Origin: Polyodon spathula
Taxonomy: Eukaryota; Chordata; Actinopteri; Acipenseriformes; Polyodontidae
Length of the DNA stretch: 64,000 nucleotides
Reading direction: 5' to 3'
Assembly (NCBI RefSeq): GCF_017654505.1
Contig: NC_054552.1
Location: 32,727,597 to 32,791,596, forward strand
The position numbers were made by a program, and so were the translations under genes. The stretch's first letter is position 1, and each line of letters opens with the position of its first letter. The notes under the pieces were generated by a model. It was not told the origin of the DNA and did not search any database. It worked only from the letters and a program-made list of their open reading frames with translations. Of the stretch, positions 24,101-35,928 are shown piece by piece.

Positions 24101-24994
24101 ACAAGAAGACTCTTCATGATCCAGCAAAATTCAACTTACACATACATGGTTTGTTTTGTGGAATATCTTTACCTGCCCTGTAACTTGTTCTTCCAACCAG
24201 TGCCATGCTTACAGAGCACGGAAAACTAAAATAATAAAAAAAAAACACACAGAACAAGATGTACCCAAAACAAGAGATCCAGCTTTTGTATTGATTCATT
24301 TTTATTTCTTATTTTGATCAACTTAGATTCCTTAGATTCTGTCCTGAACATTCTTTTAGGACCATTCACTCCTATTGCACAGCAGTTTCACCCATTCAAG
24401 GTTTTAATATGTGCTCGACTAGCCCCAGTGTATAGGTAACAAGCTCAGGTGTGTCTTATTAAACTCATAGTAAAACCTGGTCAAGGTTTGTGTAAAACCT
24501 GTTGGTGTGGTGTGAGCTGCAAAAGACATCCTACTGAATATTGTGCCTTTGTCAATGGATTTTATTCTCAGTGCATGCTAGATTATTTCTAACCATACAG
24601 AAAGCCAGGAAGGTTCACATTTGAATGATTGGAATGATGAGGTTGTTTAGTTCTGGATCTTTTGAAGAGACCTCATTCTCTTTTTATATAAAGAATAGCT
24701 AGGAAATATATAAGTAAACAGTGGACTCAGAGCCGCGTGGAATGCACAGGCGTGTATGAATGATATGTTACAGAATTGCAAATGCCACGCTTGATTTGTG
24801 AATGCCTGTGGGTCCCACATAGGATCCTGGGAAGTTCTGCACTCTTCTTTGTTAGATTCATTATGAATGGCTTGAGGAAACGCATGGCCAACATATTAAA
24901 AATAAATCTCTTTGTTCTTGGTCAACGACAACAACATTTTAAACCTCTTATAGCTCAGAACGGACAACAGGAATTTTACAAACACTGTTTTTGT

Positions 24995-25278
24995 TTTACT
25001 GATTACAATGCAATTATGCATAGTTCCAATGTACTTAGCGAGTAAATCTTTTGCACAATATATGTAAGTACACAATTGCATCAGAAAAGGGTTAGCGTTA
25101 GAGTTAGGGTTAGGGCTAGGGTTAGGATTAGAGTTATATCATGCAAAAAAATGTACACATTAAGTATATTGTTATTATGCATAATTACATTGCAATTGTG
25201 TGTAAGTACACATGTAATTACAAAGTAACTACTATGTAAATACTCAGTAATTAGAGACACTTTAGCTAAAGTGCTAGC
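24995..25278 (-). mobile_element. Inverted-repeat element with telomere-like core (copy A)
   Basis: The right end reads AATTAGAGACACTTTAGCTA, related to the GGTAACACTTTATATTAAGT end of copy C read in reverse. The centre (25087-25136) is a degenerate GGGTTA array. Sequence on the two sides of the core is partly complementary: GTACTTAGCGAGTAAAT on the left against ATGTACACATTAAGTA on the right. No coding capacity. The left boundary is approximate. Confidence 0.55.
25087..25136 (+). repeat. Interstitial telomere-like array (degenerate TTAGGG)
   Basis: About eight units of GGGTTAG with substitutions (GGGTTAGCG, TTAGAGTT, GGGCTAGGG). It lies at the centre of the inverted-repeat element and not at a chromosome end. 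Confidence 0.85.
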
Positions 25279-26637
25279 AGAAACATCAACAGATGACACA
25301 TGTGAGGTACAACCTTCTGACACACGCAGTACATATTTTTTAAACACACTGCCGCTTCAAGTCTGTCACTTTGCACTGTTCAATCAACAGGCCTGGTCAG
25401 GGTTTAAAAGTGGGTTTAAAACTCTTTAAATGAAGCTGCCTCAGTCAAACACCACATGCACAGTAAGCCTTTTCTCATTAACTGAGATTTTCCAAACCCC
25501 CAGCCTCCTGCTGACAGGGGTCAAGTATTTACAGAGAATCATACTAACCACTTTGCAATCTTCGCCTCCGTCAAGTAGGGCTGTATCCGATCAAGCAACG
25601 CTAGGGTCAGGGAGTTTGCAGCTCTTGAGTTGATATGATTTTTGACAAAAGATGATAAACAAGAGGTCACATCACTCAGCTTTTTAAAGGCAAAGCACTT
25701 CAGAAAATGAAGTCTCTTTGTTTAAGAACAGACTGCTTGATGGCTTTTGCCTTGCTGGTTTAAACACAGCAAACAACAAACAAACAAACAAAAATGCTTC
25801 CTTATTAAATAGTTTCAACAAAAGACGTTCCTTTTCTAACATGACCTGATAGACAAGCAAGGCTTTTGGTTACAGTGGCAGGATTGCTGTCTTATTGAAA
25901 CAGTCTGCAGTTAATGTGCTGTCTGTTTTTAAGACACAGAAGGGTCTGATTTCTTAAGTTTCTTGATTGGTTTAGTGGTCAGCCCTTCAACCTCTCCCAG
26001 TTGCTAAGTCTTTTCTATTTAAGGGTGTAGAGGGCATATCGGAATCATTTTGATACAATAATTAGGTCATTATTATTATTATACAGTATCTATTTCTGAT
26101 GCTGTCAACATAGAGAGCAAAAAAAAAAAACATTTTGATGAATATAACATATTGTAAAATTATTGCATCAAAAAAATAACAGCATTAACCTTTTTCAGAA
26201 CGAACAGTTAACTTTTTTTTAAATGTAAAATTAGCACAAAAAATACATTTTTACAAAATACAAAATACTTCTTGAGGGACCCAGTAATTCTCCAAAGGTC
26301 ATCTTTTATTTATTTCTTCATGCTAAAAATACTAATACCCCTTCGGCAAGAGAAGTGATTGCATGTCTTGTGACAATTGCTTCTAAAAAAAAATAAAAAA
26401 GAAAAGTATTTTCCAAGAAAGGGTTTTGGCTTGCCGAAGCAGCAGCACACGATATAACCCACTAGAATATCAGCCCTGCGGACAGAAGCTCTAAAGCTGA
26501 GGGAACTTGAAGACCCGTTTTCAAGAACAGTGGCTTCAAACCAGATTCCAGGAGACTGGGAGACCTCGCTTGAGACACCTCTGATGTATCAAAACCCCAC
26601 GTCTCCTCTGCTGTGCCATGCAGGGGCCAGAAACCTA

Positions 26638-27120
26638 AGCCCCTTTCACACTGGCACTACTACCCAGGTCCGGACTCAGGTCCTGGCTACCCGGGTCACA
26701 ATCCCACTAGTGTGACATGCTTTGACCCGGGTTGTGCAAGACAAAATGCTTGATGGCCATTCGTGAGCTGACACAATAACAAACAGCCACGCCTGTGTGA
26801 AGGTTTCACTTCCACAAGGAACGTTTCTGTTTGTTCTGTTTAGTCATATTTTTGTTGCTTGAGACACAGCATGAGCCAGATTGCAGCAGGGATGTAGAAA
26901 CACTTCCTCTGATCAACATTTGGGTTGACGGTTTAATCCAGAGAAGCTTGGATGGAAGCGTCAGTAACAAGCTGCTTCCGGGGCATTGATACAAGCATTG
27001 TGTACTTGCGTCTGTCACCCAGGTCAACCCTGCTTTATCAAAAGCAGTGTGAAATCACATAGCCGACCCGCATGACACCGGGTCCTGACCCGGGTAGAGC
27101 ATGCCAGTGTGAAAGGGGCT
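26638..27120. mobile_element. 483-bp MITE, PIF/Harbinger-like
   Basis: The terminal inverted repeats are perfect over 17 bp: AGCCCCTTTCACACTGG at the left and CCAGTGTGAAAGGGGCT at the right. The element is flanked by CTA on both sides (26635-26637 and 27121-27123), a 3-bp target duplication. Three-base duplications and GC-rich ends suit PIF/Harbinger-type elements, though their usual target is TWA. There is no transposase; internal ACCCGGGT motifs lie near both ends. Confidence 0.8.
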
Positions 27121-27639
27121 CTAGTCTCCAGAAGCCATGTTCCCTCATCTTTAGAGAGAAAAATCCCCCCACACTGAAAGAAATAAAAGTCCAGACAGGC
27201 AGATCTCAAAGAGCAGAAGAGCTAAACCATGAGATCAAGAGCTGTCTAAGTGGTATCCTAGCGACAGCACAGGCCTGGGCTCCGCTGCTTTATTATTTGC
27301 TGTTTAAAGTCAGTGATGGTCTGCTTCGAGGTCTCTTTTGGCTCAATAAATATTGACACGGGAGGCTGCTTTGGAAAATCATTCCCACATGCGCTGTGTC
27401 CTAGAATTCTTAATTGACAGGTCATTGATTTCAGCACTGAGATTCCTTTTGACCTTTTTAAGCGATTGCAACAGGCTATCACAGATTGTTTTGGTATTGA
27501 ATAATAAATTATGTGTTTGCCGAGAACTGCTGAGCATAATTACCGTTTAAAAAAAAAAAAAAAAAAGATTTAAAATAAATAATAAAATAAAATAACAGAC
27601 TCTCTGTGTAAAGCTTAGATTCTTGTTTTTCTTTCAAAT

Positions 27640-27860
27640 GAAGATCCAAATTGACTTTCTTTTAATAAGCCTCTAATTATCAGCTTGTACCTTATAAACA
27701 TCTCGGCCTGTAGCACCGAGACATTATGATAAACAACGCCAAAGGCAAGTTTTAAACAAATTGTATATTTAATCTGTGCTAATGCGATTCCATTGCATTT
27801 AATCAGGAACTAGACTAACATGTTAACATGGCTTGTTTCTTTATAAAGCATATTAAATTA
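27640..27860. promoter_or_regulatory. Candidate conserved non-coding element
   Basis: A complex AT-rich block with many homeodomain-type cores (CTAATTATC, ATTAAATTAATTTCC) and an inverted CTCGGCCTGTAGCACCGAG that could fold. It has the texture of developmental enhancers in gene deserts; conservation is not tested. Confidence 0.3.
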
Positions 27861-28132
27861 ATTTCCATTGCATCTTATTCCTGTTAAGAACTGGTTTTAT
27901 TCTTGAATAGATGATGTCACAGTTCTGTCAGAGATGTTCAAATTCTCTCTGCTCATTTTCAGCATAGCAGTGCTGAATATGCAGTAGTAATGCAGTGATG
28001 GACCGTTTGGACTATTTTGTTTGACACTATAATTAAATGGAATAGTTCATTTTCTTGAGTTCACTTTTTAGCACGAATAGACTTCCAGGGATTTCCAGGG
28101 AATCAAAATCAGTGGCATAACTGGTTTCAAAA

Positions 28133-28163
28133 GTGTGTGTGTGCATGTATGTGTGTGTGTGTG

Positions 28164-28199
<36 letters not shown>
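28133..28199. repeat. (TG)n microsatellite
   Basis: TG repeats with a few interruptions (GCATGTATG, GTTG). Confidence 0.93.
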
Positions 28200-28201
<2 letters not shown>

Positions 28202-29059
28202 TATTAATCTATATATATTATATTTCTAGCAATTCACTTAACTATCGAGGAATTCTAGGCTTTGGGTCCACCCATCTTCAGGGGTGAACTCTCCCTCTTC
28301 ACAGAACATGTGGGTCAGAAATTTCACTGCTGCCATTCTATGACAAGAAGTTCAATGTTTCGAACCCCCCCCCCCTATAAAAATATTTTTTATAGCACTA
28401 TTGAGACCATTGACATTTGAAATGGTATCACGACTATATAAATTTCTACAATATGGGTATTAAATATGAAATATCTATTTAGGATATATATTGTATAGAT
28501 ATATATAGAGATAAAAGAATAACCGTTTTATGGAAAATAGTTCTTTACTATCGGACTCTGCTTTTTCCTCTAGGCTTGGGATCACCCATAATGCACTGCG
28601 TGCCAACACTGCCTCAGTTGATTGGCATTTCTGCTGGGTCCTATTACTGACTAGTGATTACAGTGTACAAATAAATTATTCAGAAAGTTTTGGTAGTGCT
28701 GCCATGTGAAGGACACATGTCACTGAAAGAGTGAGGGAGTCATGTCGTCCACACTGCCCGTGAAAATGACACCTGTGCTCTAACTGGTATCCCTTTTCTG
28801 CCCTCATTTACAAAACTTCTGTGTGAATTTTCACAGTCTGTTTTTTTTGGTATACAGCTCCTTTTTTTCTCTACAAATGCTCATCAAAACCCCAGCAATA
28901 TCCAGGAACATTCAGAAGATAAAAAACCATGATGAAAAAAATCAGCTGTCATAAACTAAATGCACATGCTCAGATGAGATGGCAGGCAGTTTGTTGACAG
29001 GCGGTGCAAGACAAGGAGTGAATTATGTTTTTTTTATATGGCGATTATCAAAAAGTTAG

Positions 29060-29290
29060 GCTTTCAGATTGCTGCGTCTAGCCAGTGATAAACGGCTAAT
29101 GTTCAGGATAATTGGAAAGACAAATGATTGCATTAACATCTGAGCCATCCTTAGAGCCAAGAGAGGAAATTATGTCATTAAGTTGATTCGCCACAGTTTC
29201 ATAAATCATTATTTTTAACCGCAGGATCACATTTACTGGTATAATGTTGACAGGGGTCCCCCCAATGGGAAAATGGAGCTGCATCCAGTA
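29060..29290. promoter_or_regulatory. Candidate conserved non-coding element
   Basis: A repeat-free block containing GATAAACGG, GATAATTGG, ATGATTGCATTA and TCATAAATCATT. These resemble GATA, homeodomain and POU cores. It lies deep in the gene-poor interval upstream of TLE3. Function is inferred from texture only. Confidence 0.3.
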
Positions 29291-32200
29291 CAGGGAATTC
29301 ATATTTGCTGAGCAGTATCTTATTAAGCAATAGAGCAGAGCCACGTCGATATAGACGCTGGCAGGCTGTTTAATGAGCTGTGAGGTGTTGCTTTGTATTA
29401 CTCAGTGAAGAACATTCTGAAGAATAAATCTAAATTCCAGTTAGATCCGTCTATAACAAGGAATAGAAAAAATGGCAACACAATTCTGTTAGCAAGACAA
29501 GGCTTCTCTATGTATGGGTTGTGGTGGTTGGGGGGGGGGTATTTACAATATGGACATACTTTTTTGTATCGTGTGCTCCCTTCTTTTACGCAAGAGATTT
29601 TAATAAGCTATCAAGTGGTAGCCTTGGTAACATAGAGCATGCAGACAGAGGTGATGACTTCCAGAGTCTTGTATGAGGAACAGCATACGCTGATAACAAA
29701 AACAGAAAAGAAGAAAAGACGTCAATGGGTTCTTTCAATTCTGAACTTGTTCAGGTGTTAGATTTGGAGCTGGCATTATTTCCAGTTGGTTGGGGTTCTC
29801 TCAAGCATGATGAATGAATACAGTTTCATTTTTTTCACTGTTCATGGGATGGAGGTTATCATTTACTGTCTGATGCGAAAGTCCTTCAGCGCTCAATGAC
29901 TATGGTTTGAAGTTTCCTGTGTGAAATGGGTTTTGGCACCAGGGGGTTGGCTTGTACTGATAGCACACTGTGACATTTGTATGCAGCATTATTGAGTAGT
30001 TTTTGCAGCTGTGCACACTAGGATTCAAGCAGCACACATGTACAGTACATGGAGGTCAAATCCCTTTAAAAAAAGATTCCAAAGCAGGCAGTGCTCATCA
30101 GTTTTCACAGGCATATATGTATATACAGTATGTATGCACTTATAGGGTGCATTTACCATGGCAATAACAGAGTATGCTTTTACTATGGAGTTGTACAGCG
30201 CTCATTAGTTTACTGCAGATTATTGTGCTTTTACTATGGTATTGTACAGTACTTAAATAAGTGTTTACTGTATTGTAGTAGTTTTATTTCTTCCATTTTG
30301 GCATTGCAGAACAGTGAGGTTACTACCCAATCCAAAGGTGACATAAAGCATATGGCAGTTCCAGCAGTATGCTGCCTCTTAGCTATCCCTTTTGGAGTGT
30401 TGGATGATGTTTATCCCAGAGGGTTAGGGAACCTCCTACTGAGCCATCTACATCACTTCCTGTTACTGCACAGCTCCTGTTTCTCGCAGGCCTCCCATCC
30501 AAGGGTTAAAACACATGCTTATTAAATTATAGTTCATTTTATCTGAAAACGCTTTGGAGTAATTAACAAGTTCACTAAATAATGTACAGCAGAGGTTCAG
30601 GACCCCCTGGTAGGGATGGGCGTGAGCAAGGATCTGCTAGTGCACAGTTCTTGATTATTTTCTCCCTGATGTATGGTGTTATTTGAACTCATCACTTGGC
30701 AGCAGGCTGCCTCTCCCCCAGCGATGCTGAATCCAGAGTGGGTCACTTAGCATTCTGCACACCAACCTTGAGGAGAGCATGTTACTCTGAGATCTGAAAA
30801 CACATTTTCAACTCCACCGAACAATTGACTTTGGGGTGCTGTGATGCTTGTCATGGTGTCTCCTGTGGCTGCAAAAACACAATATAGGAGAGGAAGATAA
30901 ATCTCTGTGCCGTACAGGGGAGGACAGGAGCATTCAAATGTTTGTTTTTTTTCATCATAGCTTCTTACCCCCAGACTGACTATGTCATAATTTCAGGTGG
31001 CTTTGGGTTTCCGGAGGAACTACAAATATCTTGAATTGATGTTTTCCATTCTTTTTTTCAACAGAAATTGAAGAAAAAGGGGGTACAAAAAAAAGGACAA
31101 AAAGTAAAAGCGTCATTAACTAGAAATTTAATAACAAGACAGCTGTCATTGCAGCGCTTCAACAAGTGCAATTTACTGCAGCGGTGATGATGGTCTGGGT
31201 CAGGCTTTCAGTGGGAGCAAACATTTGAGAGCTTGATGTTACACAACAGCAGCACAAGCACTGCGCAAGTTGAAAGATTATATTGTGGCTTCTGTAGCTA
31301 GAGCTAGTTCTGCAAATATATAGGTTGGCCCTTGTTTTGCCCCAGTCCCCAACAATACATGGCTGGCAACAACAAAGACATCTGACCAAGCTAACAGGAG
31401 AGAGCAGAACCAAAATAGCGTGCAAAGAGTAATTAGAATGTAATTAATTTGCATTTCACAGGGGAGCTGGCAGCTTCTGAAAGCAGCAACATGAAAGCCA
31501 GCCCTGTGGAGGAAGGAGCAAGCAGTGCTGGATGGGACACTGCCAAGGCAGGTGAAACTGAAAGCAGAAAGCCACAGCCAGCTGGGGTGAGCAGAATTAA
31601 ATGGCAGCAGGTGTGAAAACGACAGGTCTGGGAGCAGCGTGCAGAAAGGTGGCCACAGGTCATCTGAATAACAACAAAAATATCACAACAGCAACTTTTG
31701 GACGTTTTGCATGTGTTCCTGAGCTTGCAGTTTTGTTGTTTCTTGCACTGTCTAATTTTTCAGCAGGTGAAAGGTGCATTACTGTGTAAACAGACCGCAG
31801 CAATTATTATTAGGCTGTTGTTCGCAGCAGGGGCAGGCCAAGAGCGCAACACGGCTGTTTTTTCCAACAAACGCTGACACACTACATCATGTCTGGCCAT
31901 TTGTGTCGCTGCTGCTGTTTGGTTGAGAAAGAAGTGATTTGTGATGAATGTAGATGCTTATGAATGATGCTGGGTAGACGGCATTGGATCTTGAGGACAG
32001 TCCTCTATTTGTCTACAGAGTAGGTTTAGCAACGGCAATTCAAGTTATAGCCACACCAAAATGTGCCTAGACAGAAGCCTCCATGCCCATCCAATCTTTG
32101 CATGCCAGCCAGCCTGCACTGCCAATGCTGATGGTACAATGGTGTATTATTAGTGAGTTGAGACCAGTGGAACTCTTTTTGAAGTAGCTTCCCAACAGCA

Positions 32201-32832
32201 ATCCAGATATGGATCACTACCAACCACGGCTGAAATCATGGGCAATACATCCAGCCATCAAGCCCTGAATGTACATACACTTTATTGTTTCGGAAGTTCT
32301 TTAGTAGATTTCACAATAATCATTTGAGTGGGATTCAATTCATATTTTCTCATGCTTTGACCTCGCAGAATGCCGTTTCCTATACTCCAGCTGAAGATTA
32401 AAGCTGTACAAATGATAGTTAAATACACAACGCACCCCCCCCCCTCCACTCGCCCCTACTTCCCCCTAAGCATATTTAGTTTATTTAGTTTTACTTTAGG
32501 CACTAATCCAGAAATAGACACTGGAGTAGATTCTTCAGCTGATGTACTTCAACAATAAATATGAACTAATGGAAGACAAGAGAATCATCCACAATGCAAT
32601 CTCAAGGGGAACTACAGCACATGTTTGTACCCAATTCATTCATTTACATGCAATAAGAAGAAAGCTTTATGGTTTACAATGGGTATATATCTTTCAGCTT
32701 AGAAAATGATGGTAATATTGAGAGCAGGCACAGCAGTGCTTCCAGGAACATATTAATAACTTGTGTAAAGTAGAATGTGTGGTTAGTTTAGACATCACAA
32801 AAAGACGAATGAAGAGAAATGTAATTGAATCA

Positions 32833-33019
32833 CTAATCAGGCTTTGAGACCACATCCCTCATGAAGCCACGTTCTGGAGTCACAGCCTCACTGAGAGCCT
32901 TCACCTTGCAGTAAAACATCAGCTCATGCCCGTTGATCTGTGTGCACATTTCTACAAACTCATTTGCATAGACGTGGCCGCGGTTTCCAAATGCAGAGGG
33001 GCTTTGTTTTCCAACATGG
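32833..33019 (-). CDS. Unassigned exon-like open reading frame (hypothetical terminal exon)
   Basis: A minus-strand frame of about 61 codons ends in TAG (32833-32835). It is preceded at 33020 by an acceptor-like TATTTTTTATCAG. The translation has ordinary protein composition, for example RGHVYANEFVEMCTQINGHE and ELMFYCKVKALSEAV, ending MRDVVSKPD. Local GC is higher than in the flanks and about half of third positions are G or C. I recognise no family. There is no visible partner exon, so it may be a pseudogene scrap, a terminal exon of an unknown transcript or chance. Confidence 0.25.
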
Positions 33020-33032
33020 CTGATAAAAAATA

Positions 33033-33151
33033 AATACAAATGTATTGACTTATTTTAAATTCAGAATGCAGTGAATACAAATATACTGACTTATTTTAAA
33101 TTCAGAATGCAGTGAATACAAATGTATTAATTTATTTTAAATTCAGAATGT
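33033..33151. repeat. Three tandem copies of a 41-bp unit
   Basis: Units at 33033-33073, 33074-33114 and 33115 to about 33151 share AATACAAATGTATTGACTTA and TTTTAAATTCAGAATGCAGTG. The third is shorter and slightly diverged. The array abuts the exon-like frame ending at 33019. Confidence 0.93.
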
Positions 33152-33874
33152 AGAATTGAGGATGTACAAATCACATGCAATTATGTCTCCTGCATGGTGT
33201 GGTCTATGAAGTAAAAAATGCATTTATTGCTACCTCAGTGCATTTGAACCTCCCCGCCCCCTCAAGACAGAGACAGCAGGTTCAGCATCTAATGCAAGGC
33301 ATGTAACCGCAAAGCTTATTGGGAGGGTGTAATTTACCACACCACCAAACCCAACTCTGTGCTCATGCAGACTGAGAACGTGGTTACACTAACACTTCCT
33401 GTTTGTTTATTCTTCAGAGTCAGCCATTTTAAAAGGGGATCCATGTCAAAAATAAAAACAGACTCTTTTCAAGTTAGAAATCTACTATTAAAGCTTTTCC
33501 ATTGTGTTTCTTTTTTCCTCCCTTTTAGTCGTTAACTTTAGAAGCCATTTAACAGTTTGCTTTTACAGCCTTATAAAGGCAAGAAGCTCTGCAGCTGGTA
33601 TTTTTGAAGGAGGTGGTACATGTGATTCAGTGGATTACAGTTTTAAAACAAGCTGGGCACAGGGCTATGAAACTAAACTGGCTCAGAAAGTGTAATGATT
33701 ATTGACCCTGACATGAGAAGAGCCCTACTCCTGTATTGCTTACCTGCGGATGCAATGGTACCTGGGAAAGTGCTTGGTTTCCCTCGGGACAGGACAATGC
33801 AATGGGTCCACTTTTTATTCTGTTTGCACCAATGCAAAGTTTACCTCCATTACACAATGAGTAAAACAACCTTA

Positions 33875-34337
33875 AAGGGTACATAAGGACCTTTTTATTT
33901 TATTGTGTTAGATGTTCCCATGTGTTGCTACAACTGTTTATGTAAGGTGTGTGTATTGTTTTAATCTATTTATGCTTTTTACATTTTGACCACTTTATTT
34001 AAACTTTTACATTGCATTCCCTGCCTCAAGATTTCTTCCAATCTACCTGCATGGACCTCTCGGAACTACATTTCCCACCATCCTCCTCCTCACTGGTAAA
34101 TCCATCTCAGTTACATACGTGAGCAGGAGGATGATGGGAAATGTAGTTCTGAGAGGTCCATTTGGGTACATGGGAGGCTATCTTGAGGCAGGGAATGCAA
34201 TGTAAAAGTTTAAAGAAAGTGGTCAAAATGTAAAAAACATAAATAAATTAAAACAATACACACACCTTACGTAAACAGTTGTAGCAACACATGGGATCAT
34301 GTAACACAATAAAATAAAAAGGTCCTTATATATCCTT
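33875..34337. mobile_element. 463-bp foldback MITE with about 220-bp inverted arms
   Basis: The two arms are almost fully complementary from AAGGGTACATAAGGACC at the left end to AAGGATATATAAGGACC at the right end (reverse complemented). They continue through ATTTTATTGTGTTA, CATGTGTTGCTACAACTG, TTTTACATTGCATTCCCTGC and ACTACATTTCCCA. The unpaired loop is only about 25 bp near 34095-34119. A TTAA lies at the left border (33872-33875) but not clearly at the right, so the family is open. Confidence 0.88.
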
Positions 34338-34439
34338 CTACACAGCAGCTTCCAGTACAGCAGTCTATACCACACCAATTCCTGCAGAGCTGAAGCCTGC
34401 TTCTTTACAATGCGGTTCCCGCCACTACAATCAATCATA

Positions 34440-34900
34440 TCAGTCATCGGTTGGCTCCCGTGTGCAGTGTAATTATAAGCACTTGATTGCTTTGACTGAG
34501 GTTTTGCCCACGATCGCTCCTTTGACGGATCTCATCTCATCCAATTTCCTTTATTAAGCCTCAATATTGTCTATCATCCTCAGCTGACCTTTATGTAGTT
34601 AGTGCGGTATCCGCGTTCAGCGTTGCTGATGTCAAGGTAACCTCCACGTTTTTAAAAAAACCTAAAACAAGTCTCTCTGAGAGTTCAGCAGCCACCACTC
34701 CATTCCAATTACTTGAATCCCTCACAGATGAAACTGACGAGAGATTACTGCACGGTAAAGTAATGACTGCAGTTCATTAGGTTGGAAATGACAATACCTC
34801 GGGGAGGCAGCAGATAATCTAACTCCCTGTCTTATGTCATTATGCAGATCTTCAATTATAATTTACAAAGCACCAAGCTTCCAGGAAATTATGCTGAAAC
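34440..34900. promoter_or_regulatory. Candidate conserved non-coding block
   Basis: Low-repeat sequence next to the foldback element. It holds GTGTAATTATAAGCACTTGA, a TGATTGCTTTGACTGAGG with NKX/TCF-like cores, TTTATTAAGCCTCAATATTG and TTCAATTATAATTTAC. These dense homeodomain cores are typical of deeply conserved enhancers; untested. Confidence 0.3.
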
Positions 34901-35021
34901 TTATATTCACACGTTTCAGCTTGTCCGAAGGCCGTTTTTGTTTTTAAATATCTGCCACATACATTTTGGCAATGATTGCAGTGTAGATGTGCCACAGGTA
35001 ACTGAAGAGAGCTGAATGCTT

Positions 35022-35047
35022 AAAAAAAAAAAAAAAAAAAAAAAAAA
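35022..35047. repeat. A26 homopolymer
   Basis: A long A run. No retroelement body is recognised upstream of it. Confidence 0.9.
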
Positions 35048-35878
35048 GACCCGGCAGAAGAGTTGATGAACCATTGCCTGTATGGGAGGTTTCTACTGAA
35101 CCATTCCTTGTGTTAGGAATTGAACCAGGGAAGTTCTGTCTTGCAAAAAAAGCATTATTATACGTGGACATTCTTCAGTACTTTGTGTAAAATTACATCC
35201 CAGGCAAATGTTTTGAAAACCGTTATTCTGGGAAAGGTTTTCTGAGAATGCAAGACATTCCAAATAGCTTAAGATGTGAATGGCATGCCAGTATTCATCA
35301 TCACTAATGGCATGATCTTTCATTTACCATATTCTAAAACGAAAGCATTGTTTTTTGTTATTGCTGTGATGCAGAGAAGACACATGGGATTATGCTGCAA
35401 AGAGTTAATTACAGCAAGAAAAGCACTGCAAAATATGGTTGTGTAGGCTTGCGTTAACAACTGCTTTGTAAATCCTGTTAAACTCACCCCTGAGAGAAGT
35501 AGCAGGATTAACTATTCATGCCTGTTCTACCCTGCAGGACTTTGTGACACACCCACGCTAGCAAACAGTATTCTCCAAATGAATGCTCAGATGCGTGTGA
35601 TCATGGCAGATTATTGTAATAAGTGTCGTCTACCAAAAAGAAAAGGTTTTAGTAACATGGTGCTGAGAAGCCCTGTTATCTATTAGGCTCACCTAATCCC
35701 TGCCTCAGGTGATGAAGGCTTAACATTGTCAACTGTTAGGGTAGCAGTTTTATGAATACCACCTTGTCTAATGCAGAATTGAAGTGGTTCAATTTTTTTT
35801 TTTTTTTTTTGAAAAAGAAAAATAGGTGTGTGTTTAGAATGCCAAAAGAGTATTATCATCAGGGATTTCTGTTGTCTA

Positions 35879-35880
<2 letters not shown>

Positions 35881-35927
<47 letters not shown>
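35881..35927. repeat. (AC)23 microsatellite
   Basis: Pure AC repeat; the open frames across it read Thr-His or Cys-Val repeats. Confidence 0.95.

Positions 35928-35928
<1 letters not shown>

Larger units (their letters stand above)
17300..24980. other. Intergenic DNA upstream of TLE3, no gene recognised
   Basis: This stretch is AT-rich and complex with simple repeats at 18218-18276 (AAG) and 21070-21145 (CA, imperfect). Open frames are under about 110 codons and none resembles a known protein. No tRNA or rRNA is seen. Confidence 0.7.
27870..32800. other. Intergenic DNA, no gene recognised
   Basis: AT-rich unique DNA with a TG microsatellite, short C runs, and a zone of ACCATGG/TTTACTATGG-type short repeats at about 30150-30270. 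Predicted frames are short and unlike known proteins. Confidence 0.65.

Noticed and set aside
28200..28560. Possible retroelement next to the TG repeat
   Set aside because: AT-rich sequence without recognisable ends, coding capacity or target duplication.
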